Shown piece after piece: positions 9,270-19,327 of a stretch of 21,466 bases of DNA. A model generated the notes under the pieces. That model made no database searches and had not been told where the DNA came from. It saw nothing but the letters and a program-made list of their open reading frames with translations. Source of the DNA: Diplocarpon mali (lineage: Eukaryota; Ascomycota; Leotiomycetes; Helotiales; Drepanopezizaceae); contig JAENRP010000522.1 in NCBI GenBank assembly GCA_024741835.1, positions 1-21,466 on the forward strand, in the 5' to 3' direction. The position numbers were made by a program, and so were the translations under genes. Positions within the stretch are counted from its first letter, which is position 1, and each line of letters starts with the position of its first letter.

Positions 9270-9700
9270 GCTTCGAACTTTGCAACTGTCTTTAGTAGCT
9301 TTGTAAATCCATCTACTACTATTCGATCGGTTAGGATATAGGTGATCGATAACTTATTCTTTGCAATAAGGTTGCGGATAAAGTAGTAGGTAATATTAAT
9401 ATATTTCGATCGCTTATATAAGTATGGATTCTTTGCAAGTGCAATCGCCCTTATATTATCTGCTTAGAGATTAATATAGTTCTTATCTTATCTAATATAC
9501 TTAGCGAAACCTATATCTTTTAGAACTTAGGCAATTTATAATCCTTGCTTGCAATTTAATGATATTAATATATATTTGGCCTTAGTGCTTGCAGTAGCTA
9601 TTGATTTCTGCTTCCTACTTTCTTATAATATAGGTCCGCTATATAGTACTACTACGCTTTTAGATATACTTTTCCGACCTTTTATATTTGCTTAATCGGA
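9270..9700 (-). other. copia A RNase H
   Basis: KVYTDSDxANIKGRKSISK (the Y-x-D-x-D-W-A-G motif, with Trp a stop and Gly Asn), SRKQKSIATASTKAKYI (the S-T-x-E-A-E-Y motif with Glu to Lys changes), ADNIRAIALAKNP and YLYKRSKYINITYYFIRN. The order is that of copia RNase H. Confidence 0.88.
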
Positions 9701-9889
9701 ATCAGTATATACCTTAAGCTTTGCGCTTATATATTTCATTAGTCTATATCTTACCTTTTATATAATTATTAATTGAAGGTACCTTCTAAGTCGCTTGATT
9801 GCATTCTTATATTAAATCGTCGGATCCTTTAGGTTCTGACTAAGTTGCTTAGTAATAAAGGCGATATCTAGTCTTATATATACTATAGT

Positions 9890-10640
9890 ATATATAATTG
9901 CTCTAATATCCTATTAGTACTTCTTCAAATCTCCTCTCTACTTATTTTTATTAATAGGCTTTAACTTATTATACTTTCCTTCAATTAGAGTACGCTTTAG
10001 CTTAAAGTTGGGAGCATAAGTAGAGAGTCCTATTTAGTCTAAGATCTTCTTAATATACTGCTCTTAATTTAACTAAAGTTCTCAAGTAGAGCAGTTCCTT
10101 ATAATATAGATGCCAAGGATCTTATGAATTCCCCTTAGATCCTTGGTATTAAAATGTTTCTAAATTATTATAAAGAACCAATCCAATTGAGTAGTTGTTT
10201 TCGCAGCTATAGTAATATCGTCGATATATAATAGCAACTTGATTCTACGCTTAGTATAGGTAAATAGACAAGGGTTAGCTAGGCTTTAAATGAATCCTAT
10301 TTCTATTAGAGTAGAACTATATAAGAGGTTCTAATTATAAGCTGATTGTTTAAGCCTATAGATACTGCAGAGTATATAAAGAGAGTGGCTAGCGTATATA
10401 AAAATACTATTAGGTCGGAAGAGAAAAATCCGTTCCTTTATAGTCGCTTTAGTAAATGCATTTTTAATATTATACTATCTGCATTCAAGGTCCTTAGTAG
10501 CTACTATTACTATAAATATGCAAAGGGTATCTATGCGAACTATCGGCGCGAATATATCGAAGTAGTCTTCTTTATACTATTAGGAGAAGCCCTTAGTTAT
10601 AAGCCTTGCCTTATAACGCTTTAGGGTTCTATTTGCATAT
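9890..10640 (-). other. copia A reverse transcriptase
   Basis: In frame on the minus strand: YKARLIAKGF-like start, DYFDIFAP, QYNIKNAF, LYGLKQ-type segment, then LLLYIDDITI with an intact YIDD at 10217-10228, and KDLRGIHKILGI-like sequence. The polymerase Asp pair survives here but is YINN in element B (17824-17835). Confidence 0.9.
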
Positions 10641-11479
10641 ATCTTAATTGTAAAGACCTACTTTATTAATACTAGGTTCATATCCTTTGGCATCGGTTCC
10701 TCTATCTATATGCCATTTGCAGTAAGAGAGCTTATCTCCTTGTAGATTGCCTCACTCTATACTGCTCCATTCTCTAGGTTATTAATAGCTTTATTATACG
10801 TCTTTAGAAAAGAGATTTTTATTATCCCTCTAGCGGCTAGGAACGCATTATCTTTATTAAAGCTCTATTAAAGTTCGAGCTTATAGATCCTATGCGCTAT
10901 TATAGCCCAGATACACTTAGACTTGCATTTATTTAAGGTATCTTCTAGTTCTAGGTCTCTATTCCTCTTTAAGGACGTAGGTTCAGCTATAAGTTCTATA
11001 GGCTTATCATTTAAGGAACCGCTTTCTAATAGTAGAGGCTTATTATTACTTATACCTGTTTTAGGAATATCCTTTACTATAGGCACTTTAACTAAAGGGA
11101 TAATAATATTAAAGCTATTCTATACTTTAGGCAGTTCGCAGACAATAGGAATGGTCTGTTTGGCCTTTGGACGACTAGCTGGTCGTCGATCAGCGGGTGC
11201 GCTTAATATGCCTAAGCTAAGAGAAAGGGGTTATTAGTTCAGCTTAATAGTATTACTATTAAGTGGTATACCTTGCGAATCTCTAAGTATGCAGAGCTTT
11301 AAGGATAGCTCTTTCCTATTTTAAGATTTATCGAACTTAACTATTAAGGATATGATTACTTGCCTTAGATCTAGCGCATATACTATCTATTGCTTTATTA
11401 TCTATTTAATATACCTAACAAATATATACTCTCTACCTTAGTCTATTAGCTTCTTACTCTTTATACCCGCGGGCTAGGA

Positions 11480-12000
11480 CTTTAGGCTAATATAGGAGTA
11501 GCAGACGCTTCTAAAGATATAGATATAGTCTAGGCTTAGTTTCTATTTGAAATATGCCTTATATAGCAATATTCGGGTGCTATTAACTATTAGTCTATTA
11601 CCTATTCTATTTCGCAAGTATACGTTTACCTTAATCGCAAGGTCTTAGAATTCTAATAGTAGGTTAGTATCTTATAATAGAGCGCGATAGTTAGTCTTTG
11701 CTTACTAGATACTTCGCTCAGTGATGCCATTCTAATAGAAACCTTTATATATTATAGTTGGTTTATAATAAACTCCTTATTTTGCTTATTTATTAAGCTT
11801 TGCCTTAATCTCTAATGTGTTATTAGACCTAATAGCTATTAGCTTCAACTAGGTCTAGCATTCCTCTATCACTTTCTAAGTTTCCAGCTTTTCTATAAGC
11901 TTAGATTTGGTCTTAGTGCAAATGGTCTATATCTATTAAGTGGAGTTATCTACTATTTAAGAAAACCAATTATTTCCTTTAATTAAAGTTGTAAATAGTC
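11480..12000 (-). other. copia A integrase catalytic core
   Basis: Contains IVDNST (first acidic residue kept), TICTKTK, then IRSNN where the family has RSDN, so the second catalytic Asp is Asn. Later text (ALYYK, YCYIRHI, and a basic tail before 11480) fits the end of the core. Stops replace several Trp and Gln codons. Confidence 0.78.
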
Positions 12001-12059
12001 TAGTAATATTAATAGATATTAGCGCTAGTATCGAATCTTTCTATAGACTAAGCTTAGTT

Positions 12060-12225
12060 TACGTCCGATTTCGAAGTTTTATTAGCTTGCAAATTCGGCA
12101 TACCAGGCGATCCTTTAGTACTTAGATCTTCCGTTTTAGGGTCGAGACCTTATATAGGCCCTTCAATTTCTCTAGCCTTAGATGCGCAAATCTTCTATAT
12201 ATTAGCTAATACTTTAACAAGCTTT
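12060..12225 (-). other. copia A GAG-pre-integrase (zinc-binding) domain
   Basis: RRFAHLRLEKLKGLYKVS followed by KDRLVCRICKLIKLRN. The H-x-x-L pattern and the CxxC pair are those of the copia integrase N-terminal zinc-binding region. The Trp-His that normally precedes RRF is lost to a stop and Tyr. Confidence 0.85.
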
Positions 12226-12329
12226 TAGCTTCTAATAGCTTTAGTAGTCTATCGTCAGTTGATACTTCGTTATTAGCAGCTAGAAAGGACTAGTAATAGC
12301 AGTTCGAGGTTTTGCCGTTTTCCAATTGT

Positions 12330-12800
12330 AAGCCTGGCTTAGGAGTCGTTTTTAATAAAACCGCAAGATCTACTTGCGGTCTCGGCTTAGGAGTCGATTT
12401 CCTAAAAATGGCAAGATCTACTCGCAGTCTTAGCTTAAGAGTCGTTTCTAATAAATTTGCGAATTTCACTTGCGGTCCTAGCCTAAGAGTTATTTCTGCG
12501 AATTTCACTTGCGATCTTAGCTAAAGAGTCATTATTAGCGAATTTATAGAATCCACTTGCGGTCTTAGCCTAAGAGTTATTTCTGCTAAATTCACTTATA
12601 ATCCTAGCTTAAGAGTTATCTTTAAAGACACTTTACAATCCACCTATAGTCCTAGCTTAAGAGTTATTTTCGCGAATTTTACTTACGATCCTAGCTTAGG
12701 AGTCTATCTATTCTCCTTATCCTTACTTAATTGTATTAGGGCAGAGAGTGCACTTTCCTTAAAGGAATTCACTTATAGGTCTAGCCTAGGAGTCAATTTC
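12330..12800 (-). repeat. TPRP linker array of copia A, about ten units
   Basis: Ten copies of a (c/t)ttaggagt or taagagt core on the plus strand, starting (gag) at 12343, 12391, 12439, 12487, 12526, 12574, 12613, 12661, 12700 and 12790. Spacings are 48, 48, 48, 39, 48, 39, 48, 39 and 90 bp: every one a multiple of three. In the Gag-Pol frame the units encode TPKPRPQVDLA or ITLRLGPQVKFA, with 16- or 13-residue periods. The array lies between protease and the GAG-pre-integrase domain, a linker where extra sequence would be tolerated. Confidence 0.9.
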
Positions 12801-12899
12801 TATAATATCACCTTTAAGATAATATAAAGTCTATCTTTAATTTTAACCTTAAAGATCACTTTATAGTTGTTATTTATAAATTATATAAATTGATTATTA

Positions 12900-13150
12900 A
12901 AAACTCTAATATAATTCAACTTTATATAGATCTTACAGCTAGATAAGAGATTAATACCTAGGCTAGGCATAAGGAGAACATTTTGCAAAAGGAAAGAAAT
13001 GCTAGCGATATTCATTTCTATTATACCTATTGAGTTTATATATAACCTTCTACTACCAACCTTAATAGAGCGCCTTTTTATTTTAATAAGTGGGCCTTTA
13101 AATAGGTAGGGTTTATTAGTCATATATGCTATACAACTAGTATTATTATA
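12900..13150 (-). other. copia A aspartic protease
   Basis: ESDWYNNTSCIAYMT matches the copia-type protease start (W-x-D-T/S-G-x-x-x-H-M-T). The catalytic Asp is Asn (AAT at 13142-13144), Gly is Ser and His is Tyr. The rest of the domain, NKPYLFKGPLIKI through NVLLMPSLGINLLS, is unusually well kept, with 80 codons free of stops. Element A itself is inserted at the homologous codons of element B. Confidence 0.85.
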
Positions 13151-13424
13151 CCAATCGGATTCAGGGATCTTATAGAAATCGGCTTTTAAGATATAGGCAT
13201 CTTTATTATAATTATCGTCTGAATTATCAAAGGTAGATTTAGGTTTAAATAACCTACTATTATTATTAGAGGTATCTGCTAAAGTTCTGGCTAAATAGCC
13301 TTTTCCTTTACCTTTCCTTAATAGTTATAGCCTTTAGTAGGATAAAGGCAGTTTACTTTTTAACTTCTGCTTCAATTGCTTCTTAATATTAAAGCTAGCA
13401 ACTATATCGATCAGTTGCCTTTTA

Positions 13425-13475
13425 ACTTTACAATTAGTAATATTATAAGCACTATTATAGAAGTAGCATCCCTAA
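13425..13475 (-). other. degraded CCHC knuckle of copia A Gag
   Basis: The frame reads GCYFYNSAYNITNC: first and last Cys remain, the second Cys and the His are Tyr, as C-to-T or G-to-A changes would give. In active elements this knuckle binds RNA. It is followed by the basic KVKRQL segment. Confidence 0.65.
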
Positions 13476-14320
13476 TAAGCTTAAGGGCTTATCCTACGCT
13501 TATTCCTCTTCTTAAGCTTATTATTGCCTTATAACGCAGCATTTGCCGATTTAGAGTGTCCTTTAAGGTCTTGCTCAATAGTTCGAAGGAGGTCGATCTT
13601 CTTATAGATCTTAAGGTTAGGTTAGACGAGAAGAGATTGTTTCGCAATAGCGAACTTAGGAAGGAGGCTATTAAGTAGGAAACTAAAAAGCTGAGTTTCC
13701 CCAAAAGTCATAGCTATCCTAGGATCTGCGGCTCTTACTCTCCTCCTTACTTTATATAATATAAATTAGGCAGAGTCTATATTTATATCTATATCCTTAC
13801 TATCTTTATCTTTTCTATACTAAAATGAAATGATCTACTATAGTAGATGCTAGGTGTTAAAGGCAGTTGTTTAAGAGTATTTTGCCTTTAAAGTATCTTA
13901 TCTTATCTTCGCGTTATTATAAACTTAAATAAAATCTCAGTCTTTATCGCTTAAACCTCTATTGATTTTAAGTTTGCATTTGGCTAAGGCCAGCCTATAC
14001 TCCTTCTCCTTTTCTATATTCAAAATCTACTTTTAGGATTCTCGGTTATTATTTACTAAAGCTCTTAAGCTAAGCTTATTTAATATATTTAGCAAATCCT
14101 TAGCAGTTGTATTAGCTATTAAAGTAGAAGTAGACGAATTAGTAGAAGGAGTATAAGGGGCTATTCTTACGTATTTAATAAGTGTCTTTTGAATCGCTAT
14201 TTCAATGCCTTTACTCTTAAAGTAAAGCTCTAAATTGTCGAACTATTATTGCTAGTTCTTTCGAAAGAGTTAGAGGTCTCTAAGCTTAGTGTTTCGATCG
14301 GAATCAGATGCTATTGCCAT

Positions 14321-14719
14321 TTTAAATAGAATTGCGTTTAAAATCAAATAAATTAAATAGTTAAAGGCACTCCTCCTATCGAAAAGTTGAAATGATTAAA
14401 TAGCAGGTGTTATAGAAGTATTAAATAGGGAGGAAGTCCTCTTATCGAAAAGGGTTTTTAGGCTATAACATAGGGAATTACACCTCTTATAAAACATAGT
14501 AAAGCAAGGAATCACACCTCTTATAGTACCAAAGGGTTATAGAGCAAGGAATCACACCTTTTGTAATACAGGTTAGCTAAATAGGGAATCACACTTCCTA
14601 TTTGCCGATTGCTCGCCTCTTACTATAAGTCTTATTCAACTTCCTACTAATAGTTGCAGCGCAAGTGCTTTCTAAGGGAAGTTAATAATCTATTATCAGT
14701 CTATCTAAGGCTTATAACC
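14321..14719 (-). other. copia A leader with primer binding site
   Basis: Minus-strand leader of about 400 bp. The primer site ggttataagccttag occupies 14705-14719 directly after the 5' LTR and matches that of element B. The aagaggt(a/g)t(a/g)attcc repeat array lies at about 14440-14600 on the minus strand. No coding potential. Confidence 0.75.
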
Positions 14720-14914
14720 TATTAAGCTTAAGTGAGTCAGCGCAGTAGGTATAGGAAACTTCTAAAGGTCGATAGTTGATATATTAGTAAGAGTTAAGGA
14801 AGGAAGGTTACCCCTTTCTTCCCTATAGCTATATACGTATCAATATCCTACTGACTAAGCAGTAGGGTCATATGATAATACATCGGAGTGATGGCTATAT
14901 CACCCATCTCAATA
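14720..14914 (-). repeat. 5' LTR of copia A
   Basis: 195 bp; the plus strand reads tattaagctt to catctcaata. Followed at 14915 by the second gttat. At its right edge a plus-strand frame of 99 codons (14872-15171) starts inside the LTR and runs into B pol; it is a junction product, not a gene. Confidence 0.95.
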
Positions 14915-14919
14915 GTTAT
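14915..14919. repeat. target site duplication of copia A, right
   Basis: gttat, identical to 8725-8729. Element B codons resume at 14920 in the phase left at 8729. Confidence 0.9.
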
Positions 14920-15261
14920 ATAGTATATATAATTAATAAACCCTACCTATTTAAAGGCCCGCTTATTAAAATAAAAAGGCGCTCTATTAAAGTTGGTAGT
15001 AGAAGGTTATATATAAATTCAATAGGTATAATAGAGATAAATATCGCTAGCGTTTCTTTCCTTTTGCAAAATGTTCTCCTTATACCTAGCTTAAGTATTA
15101 ATCTTTTATCTAATTATAAGATCTATATAAAGTTAAATTATATAAGAGTTTTTAATAATCAATTTATATAGTTTATAAATAATAACTATAAAGTAATCTT
15201 TAAAGTTAAAATCAAAAATAGACTTTATATTATTTTAAAGGTAATATTATAGAAATTGACT

Positions 15262-15722
15262 TTTAAGCTAGACTTATAAATAGATTCCTTTAAGGAAAAT
15301 GCACTTTTTACCTTAATATAATTAAGCAAGGATAAGGAGAATAGATAGACTCTTAAGCTAAGATCGCAAGTGAAATTCGCAAAAATAACTCTTAAGCTAA
15401 GACTATAGGTAGATTATAAAGTATCTTTAAAGATAACTCTTAAGCTAGGATTATAAGTAAATCTAATAGAAATAACTCTTAGGCTAAGACTATAAGTAGA
15501 CTCTATAGATTCGCTAATAATAACTCTTAGGCTAAGATCGCAAGTGAAATTTGCAAAAATGACTCTTAGGCTAAGACTATAAGTAAAATTTGCAAATTTA
15601 TTAGAAACGACTCTTAAGCTAAAACTATAAGTAGATCTTGCCATTTCTAGGAAATCGACTTTTAAGCTAAGACCGTAAGTAGATCTCGCGGTTTTATTAA
15701 AAACAACTCTTAAGCTAAGCTT
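15262..15722 (+). repeat. TPRP linker array of copia B
   Basis: Same array as 12330-12800 of element A in the opposite orientation, with the core now gactcttaagcta or aactcttaggcta. Unit number and spacing are kept, so the array predates the split of the two copies. Most units are shifted toward T and A. Confidence 0.88.
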
Positions 15723-18700
15723 ACAATTGGAAAATAGTAAAACCTCGAACTATTATTACTAGTCCTTTCTAGCTACTAATAATAAAGTATTAACTAATAA
15801 TAGGCTACTAAAGCTATTAGAAGCTAAAAGCCTATTAAGGTATTAGCCAATATATAAAAGATTCGCGCATTTAAGGCTAAAGAAATTAAAAGGCCTATAT
15901 AAGGTCTTAACCTTAAAACAGAAGATCTAAGTACTAAAGGATCACTTAATATATTAAATTTGCAAGCTAATAAAACTTTAAAATCAGATATAAATTAAGC
16001 TTAATCTATAAAAAGATTCAATACTAGTACTAATATCTATTAATACTACTAGACTATTTACAACCTTAATCAAAGGAAATAATTAGTTTTCTTAAATAGT
16101 AGATAATTCCACTTAATAGATATAGACTATTTACGCTAAGACCAAATCTAAGCTTATAGAAAAGTTGGAAACTTAGAAAGTAATAAAGGAATGCTAAACC
16201 TAATTAAAACTAATAGCTATTAAGTCTAATAACGCATTAAAGATTAAAGCAAAGCTTAATAAATAGGTAAAATAAGGAGTTTATTATAAAATAATTATAA
16301 TATATAAAGGTTCCTATTAAAATAGTATTATTAAGTAAAGCATTTAGCAAGTAAAGATTGACTATCGCACTCTACTATAAGATGCTGACCTACTACTGGA
16401 ATTCTAAGACCTTGCGGTTAAAGTAGATATATACTTATAAAATAGAATAGGTAGTAGACTAATAGTTAATAGTATCCAAATATTACTATATAAGGCATAT
16501 TTTAAATAGAAACTAAGCTTAGACTATATCTGCGTCTTTAAAAGCGTCTACTACTCTTATATTAGCTTAAAGTCTTAGCCTATAGGTATAAAGAGTAAGA
16601 AGCTAATAGATTAAGGTAAAGAGTATATATTTATTAAGTATATTAAATAGATAATAAAGCAATAGATAGTATATGCGCTAGATCTAAGGCGAGTAATTAT
16701 ATCTTTAATAGTTAAGTTCGATAAATCTTAAAATAAGAGGGAGCTATCCTTAAAGCTTTATATACTTAGAGATTCGTAAAGTATACCACTCGATAGTAAT
16801 ACTATTAAGCCGAACTAATAACCCCTTTCTCTTAGCTTAGGCATATTAAGCGTACCTATTGATTAATAACCTATTAGTCGCCTAAAGGCCGAATAGACTA
16901 TTCCTATTATCTGCGAACTACTTAAAGTATAGAATAACTTTGATATTATTATCCCTTTAATTAAAGCACTTATAGTAAAGGATATTCTTAAAATAGGTAT
17001 AAGTAATAATAAGCCTTTACTATTAGAAAGCGATTCTTTAGATAATAAGCCTATAGAACCTATAGCTAAACCTACGTCTTTAAAGAGGAATAAAGACCTA
17101 GAATTAAAAGATACTTTAGATAAACGCGAGTCTAAGCGTATTTAAGCTATAATAGCGCATAGGATTTATAAGCTCGAACTTTAATAGAGCTTTAATAAAA
17201 ATAATACGTTCCTAGCCGCTAGGAAGATAATGAAAATCTCTTTTCTAAAGACGTATAATAAAGCTATTAATAACCTAAAGAATAAAGTAGTATAGAATAA
17301 GGCAATCTAAGAGGAAATAAGCTCTCTTATTATAAATGGTATATAAATATAGGAACTAACGCCAAAAGACGTAAACTTAGTTTTAATAAAGTGGGTCTTT
17401 ATAATTAAGATATATATAGATAGGACCCTAGAATGTTATAAAGCAAGACTTATAGCTAAGGACTTCTCCTAATAGTATAAAGAAGACTACTTCGATATAT
17501 TCGCGCTAATAGTTTGTATAAATACCCTTTGTATATTTTTAATAATAGTAGCTGCTAAGAACCTTAAATGCAAATAGTATAATATTAAGAATACATTTAC
17601 TAAAGCGATTATAAAGGAACGGATTTTTCTCTCTTAACTTAATAGTATTCCTATACGCGCTAGCCACTCTTTCTATATACTTCGCAGTATCTATAGGCTT
17701 AAATAATCAGCTTATAATTAAAACCTCTTATATAGCTCTACTCTAATAGAAATAGGATTCGTTTAAAGCCTAGCTAGCCCTTATTTATTTACCTATATTA
17801 AGCGTAGAATTAAATTACTATTATATATTAATAATATTACTATAGTTATAAAAACAATTACTTAATTGGATTAGTTCTTTATAATGATTTAGAAACGTTT
17901 TAATATTAAGGATCTAAAGGGAATTTATAAGATCCTTAGCATTTGCATTATAAGGAACCGTTCTACTTAAGAACTCTAGTTAAACTAAGAGTAGTATATT
18001 AAAAAGATCTTAGATCGAATAGGACTCTCTACTTATGCTCCTAACTTTAAGCTAAAGCGTACTCCAATTGAAGGAAAGTATAATAAGTTAGAGCCTATTA
18101 ATGAAAATAAGCAAAGAGTAGATCTAAAGAAGTACTAATAGGATATTAAAGCAATTATATATACTATAGTATATATAAGACTAGATATCGCCTTTATTAT
18201 TAAGCAACTTAGTAAGAACTTAAAGGATCTAACGATTTAATATAAGAATATAGTTAAGCGATTTAGAAAGTACCTTTGATTGATAATTATATAAAAGGTA
18301 AGATATAGACTAATAAAACATATAAGTGCAAAGCTTAAGGTATATATTAATTCCAACTAGGCAAATATAAAAGGTCGAAAAAGTATATTTAAAAGCATAG
18401 TAATACTATATAGTAGACCTATATTATAAGGAAGTAAGAAGTAGAAATTAATAGCTACTGCAAGCACTAAGGCCGAATATATATTAATATTATCAAATTG
18501 CAAGTAAGGATTATAAATTGCCTAAGTTTTAAAAGATATAGGTTTTATTAAGTATATTAAATAAGATAGGAATTATATTAATCTTTAAATAGATAATATA
18601 AGGGCGATTGCACTTATAAAGAATCTATACTTATATAAGCGATCGAAATATATTAATATTACTTACTACTTTATCTACAACCTTATTATAAAGAATAAGT

Positions 18701-18836
18701 TATTAATTACTTATATTTTAACCGATCGAATAGTAGCAAATGGATTTATAAAGCTATTAAAGATAATTGTAAAGTTTAAAGCATTTAAAGATATACTAAG
18801 GTTGCAAAAGATAGTAAGGGCTTAGTAGGCTTAAGG

Positions 18837-18982
18837 ACGACTCTTAAGCCTACCTTGCGAGTTAGGTTATATAGTCTTATAAAGGAAAGTTTTTAAATCG
18901 ACTCTTAAGCCTAGACTGCAAGTTAAGTTATATAGTCTTATAAAGGAACGCTTTTAGGAAAATTAACTCTTAGTCCTACCTT
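18837..18982 (+). repeat. TPRP linker modules in the C-terminal tail of copia B
   Basis: Counterpart of 9065-9215, with cgactcttaagcc and actcttagtcct cores separated by tatatagtcttataaagga. The first unit is again out of phase with the polyprotein, as in element A. Confidence 0.8.
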
Positions 18983-19127
18983 ATAAGTAGAGTTTAGTAA
19001 TTTTAATAAAAGTTACTATTAATTGATTGTTTTTAATTTAAAGAGATACTTAAGAGTTAGATTAGCGCAAAAGGATAATTGTTGTTTTCTTAATTATAGG
19101 TCAATTAGAGTAAGGTCTAAGTAAGGG

Positions 19128-19322
19128 TATTAAGATAGGTGATATAGCTATTACTCTAATATATTATCATATAACCCTATTACTTAATTAGTAGGATATT
19201 AATACGTATATAGCTATAGGGGAGAAAGGGGTAACCTTCCTTCCTTAACTCTTACTAATATATCGACTATCGACCTTTAGAAGCCTCCTTTACCTACTGC
19301 GCCGACTCATTTAAGCTCAATA
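19128..19322 (+). repeat. 3' LTR of copia B
   Basis: 195 bp, tattaagata to gctcaata, preceded by the purine-rich taaggtctaagtaaggg (19111-19127) and followed by the second cttaa (19323-19327). Confidence 0.94.
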
Positions 19323-19327
19323 CTTAA
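19323..19327. repeat. target site duplication of copia B, right
   Basis: cttaa, identical to 6944-6948. Confidence 0.85.

Larger units (their letters stand above)
8939..14320 (-). pseudogene. gag-pol: Gag-Pol polyprotein of copia A, inactivated
   Basis: One frame of 1,794 codons from ATG (14318-14320, MAIASDSDR) to TAA (8939-8941). Checkpoints at 13144 (protease), 12346 (linker module) and 10228 (RT) are in phase, so no net indel has occurred; inactivation is by in-frame stops at former Gln and Trp codons. Order: Gag, CCHC-like knuckle (13425-13475), aspartic protease (13150-12900), linker repeat array (12800-12330), GAG-pre-integrase (12225-12060), integrase core (12000-11480), RT (10640-9890), RNase H (9700-9270), C-terminal tail with more linker modules. 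The order protease-integrase-RT marks Ty1/copia. Longest surviving pieces are 80 and 72 codons (12881-13123, 10868-11086). Confidence 0.93.
8730..14914 (-). mobile_element. Ty1/copia element A, full length
   Basis: 6,185-bp minus-strand copia element with 195-bp LTRs (8730-8924 and 14720-14914), 5-bp target duplication gttat, primer site, leader repeats, a single 5,382-nt Gag-Pol frame and a polypurine tract. Its LTRs differ at 17 sites, all transitions. It is inserted, in opposite orientation, into element B of the same family and keeps more original codons than B (for example the RT YIDD), consistent with a later insertion. Confidence 0.95.
14920..19113 (+). pseudogene. gag-pol: Gag-Pol of copia B, 3' part (protease to RNase H)
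   Basis: Continues B from 8729 in phase: IVYIINKPYLFKGP (protease remainder, to about 15152), linker array (15262-15722), GAG-pre-integrase (about 15827-15992), integrase core (about 16052-16572), RT (about 17412-18162), RNase H (about 18352-18782), tail, and TAA at 19111-19113. With the 5' part the frame totals 5,382 nt, equal to element A; the RT signature falls at the same codon number in both. It is more degraded than A: RT YIDD is YINN (17824-17835), and Arg, Gln and Trp codons are more often lost. Confidence 0.9.
6949..19322 (+). mobile_element. Ty1/copia element B, interrupted by element A
   Basis: Plus-strand copia element with 195-bp LTRs at 6949-7143 and 19128-19322, flanked by a 5-bp target duplication cttaa (6944-6948 and 19323-19327). 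Removing element A and one copy of its target duplication leaves 6,184 bp, one base shorter than element A. The LTRs differ at about 21 positions with only one transversion. Domain order Gag, protease, integrase, RT, RNase H is that of Ty1/copia. It sits in a leader or LTR segment of the chromovirus. Confidence 0.93.

Noticed and set aside
10346..10624. Plus-strand 92-codon frame
   Set aside because: Opposite strand of the copia A RT domain, which shows clear motifs on the minus strand.
10923..11237. Plus-strand 104-codon frame, the longest in the window
   Set aside because: Antisense to the linker between integrase and RT of copia A; no start context, no homology seen.
12312..12524. Plus-strand 70-codon frame rich in GLGV repeats
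   Set aside because: Antisense shadow of the linker array; the array is in phase with minus-strand Gag-Pol.
13489..13704. Minus-strand 71-codon frame
   Set aside because: Lies in copia A gag but in a different phase from the Gag-Pol frame fixed by the ATG and domains.
14872..15171. 99-codon plus-strand frame as a chimeric gene
   Set aside because: It starts in the LTR of element A and runs through the duplication into B pol; a chance junction frame without independent support.
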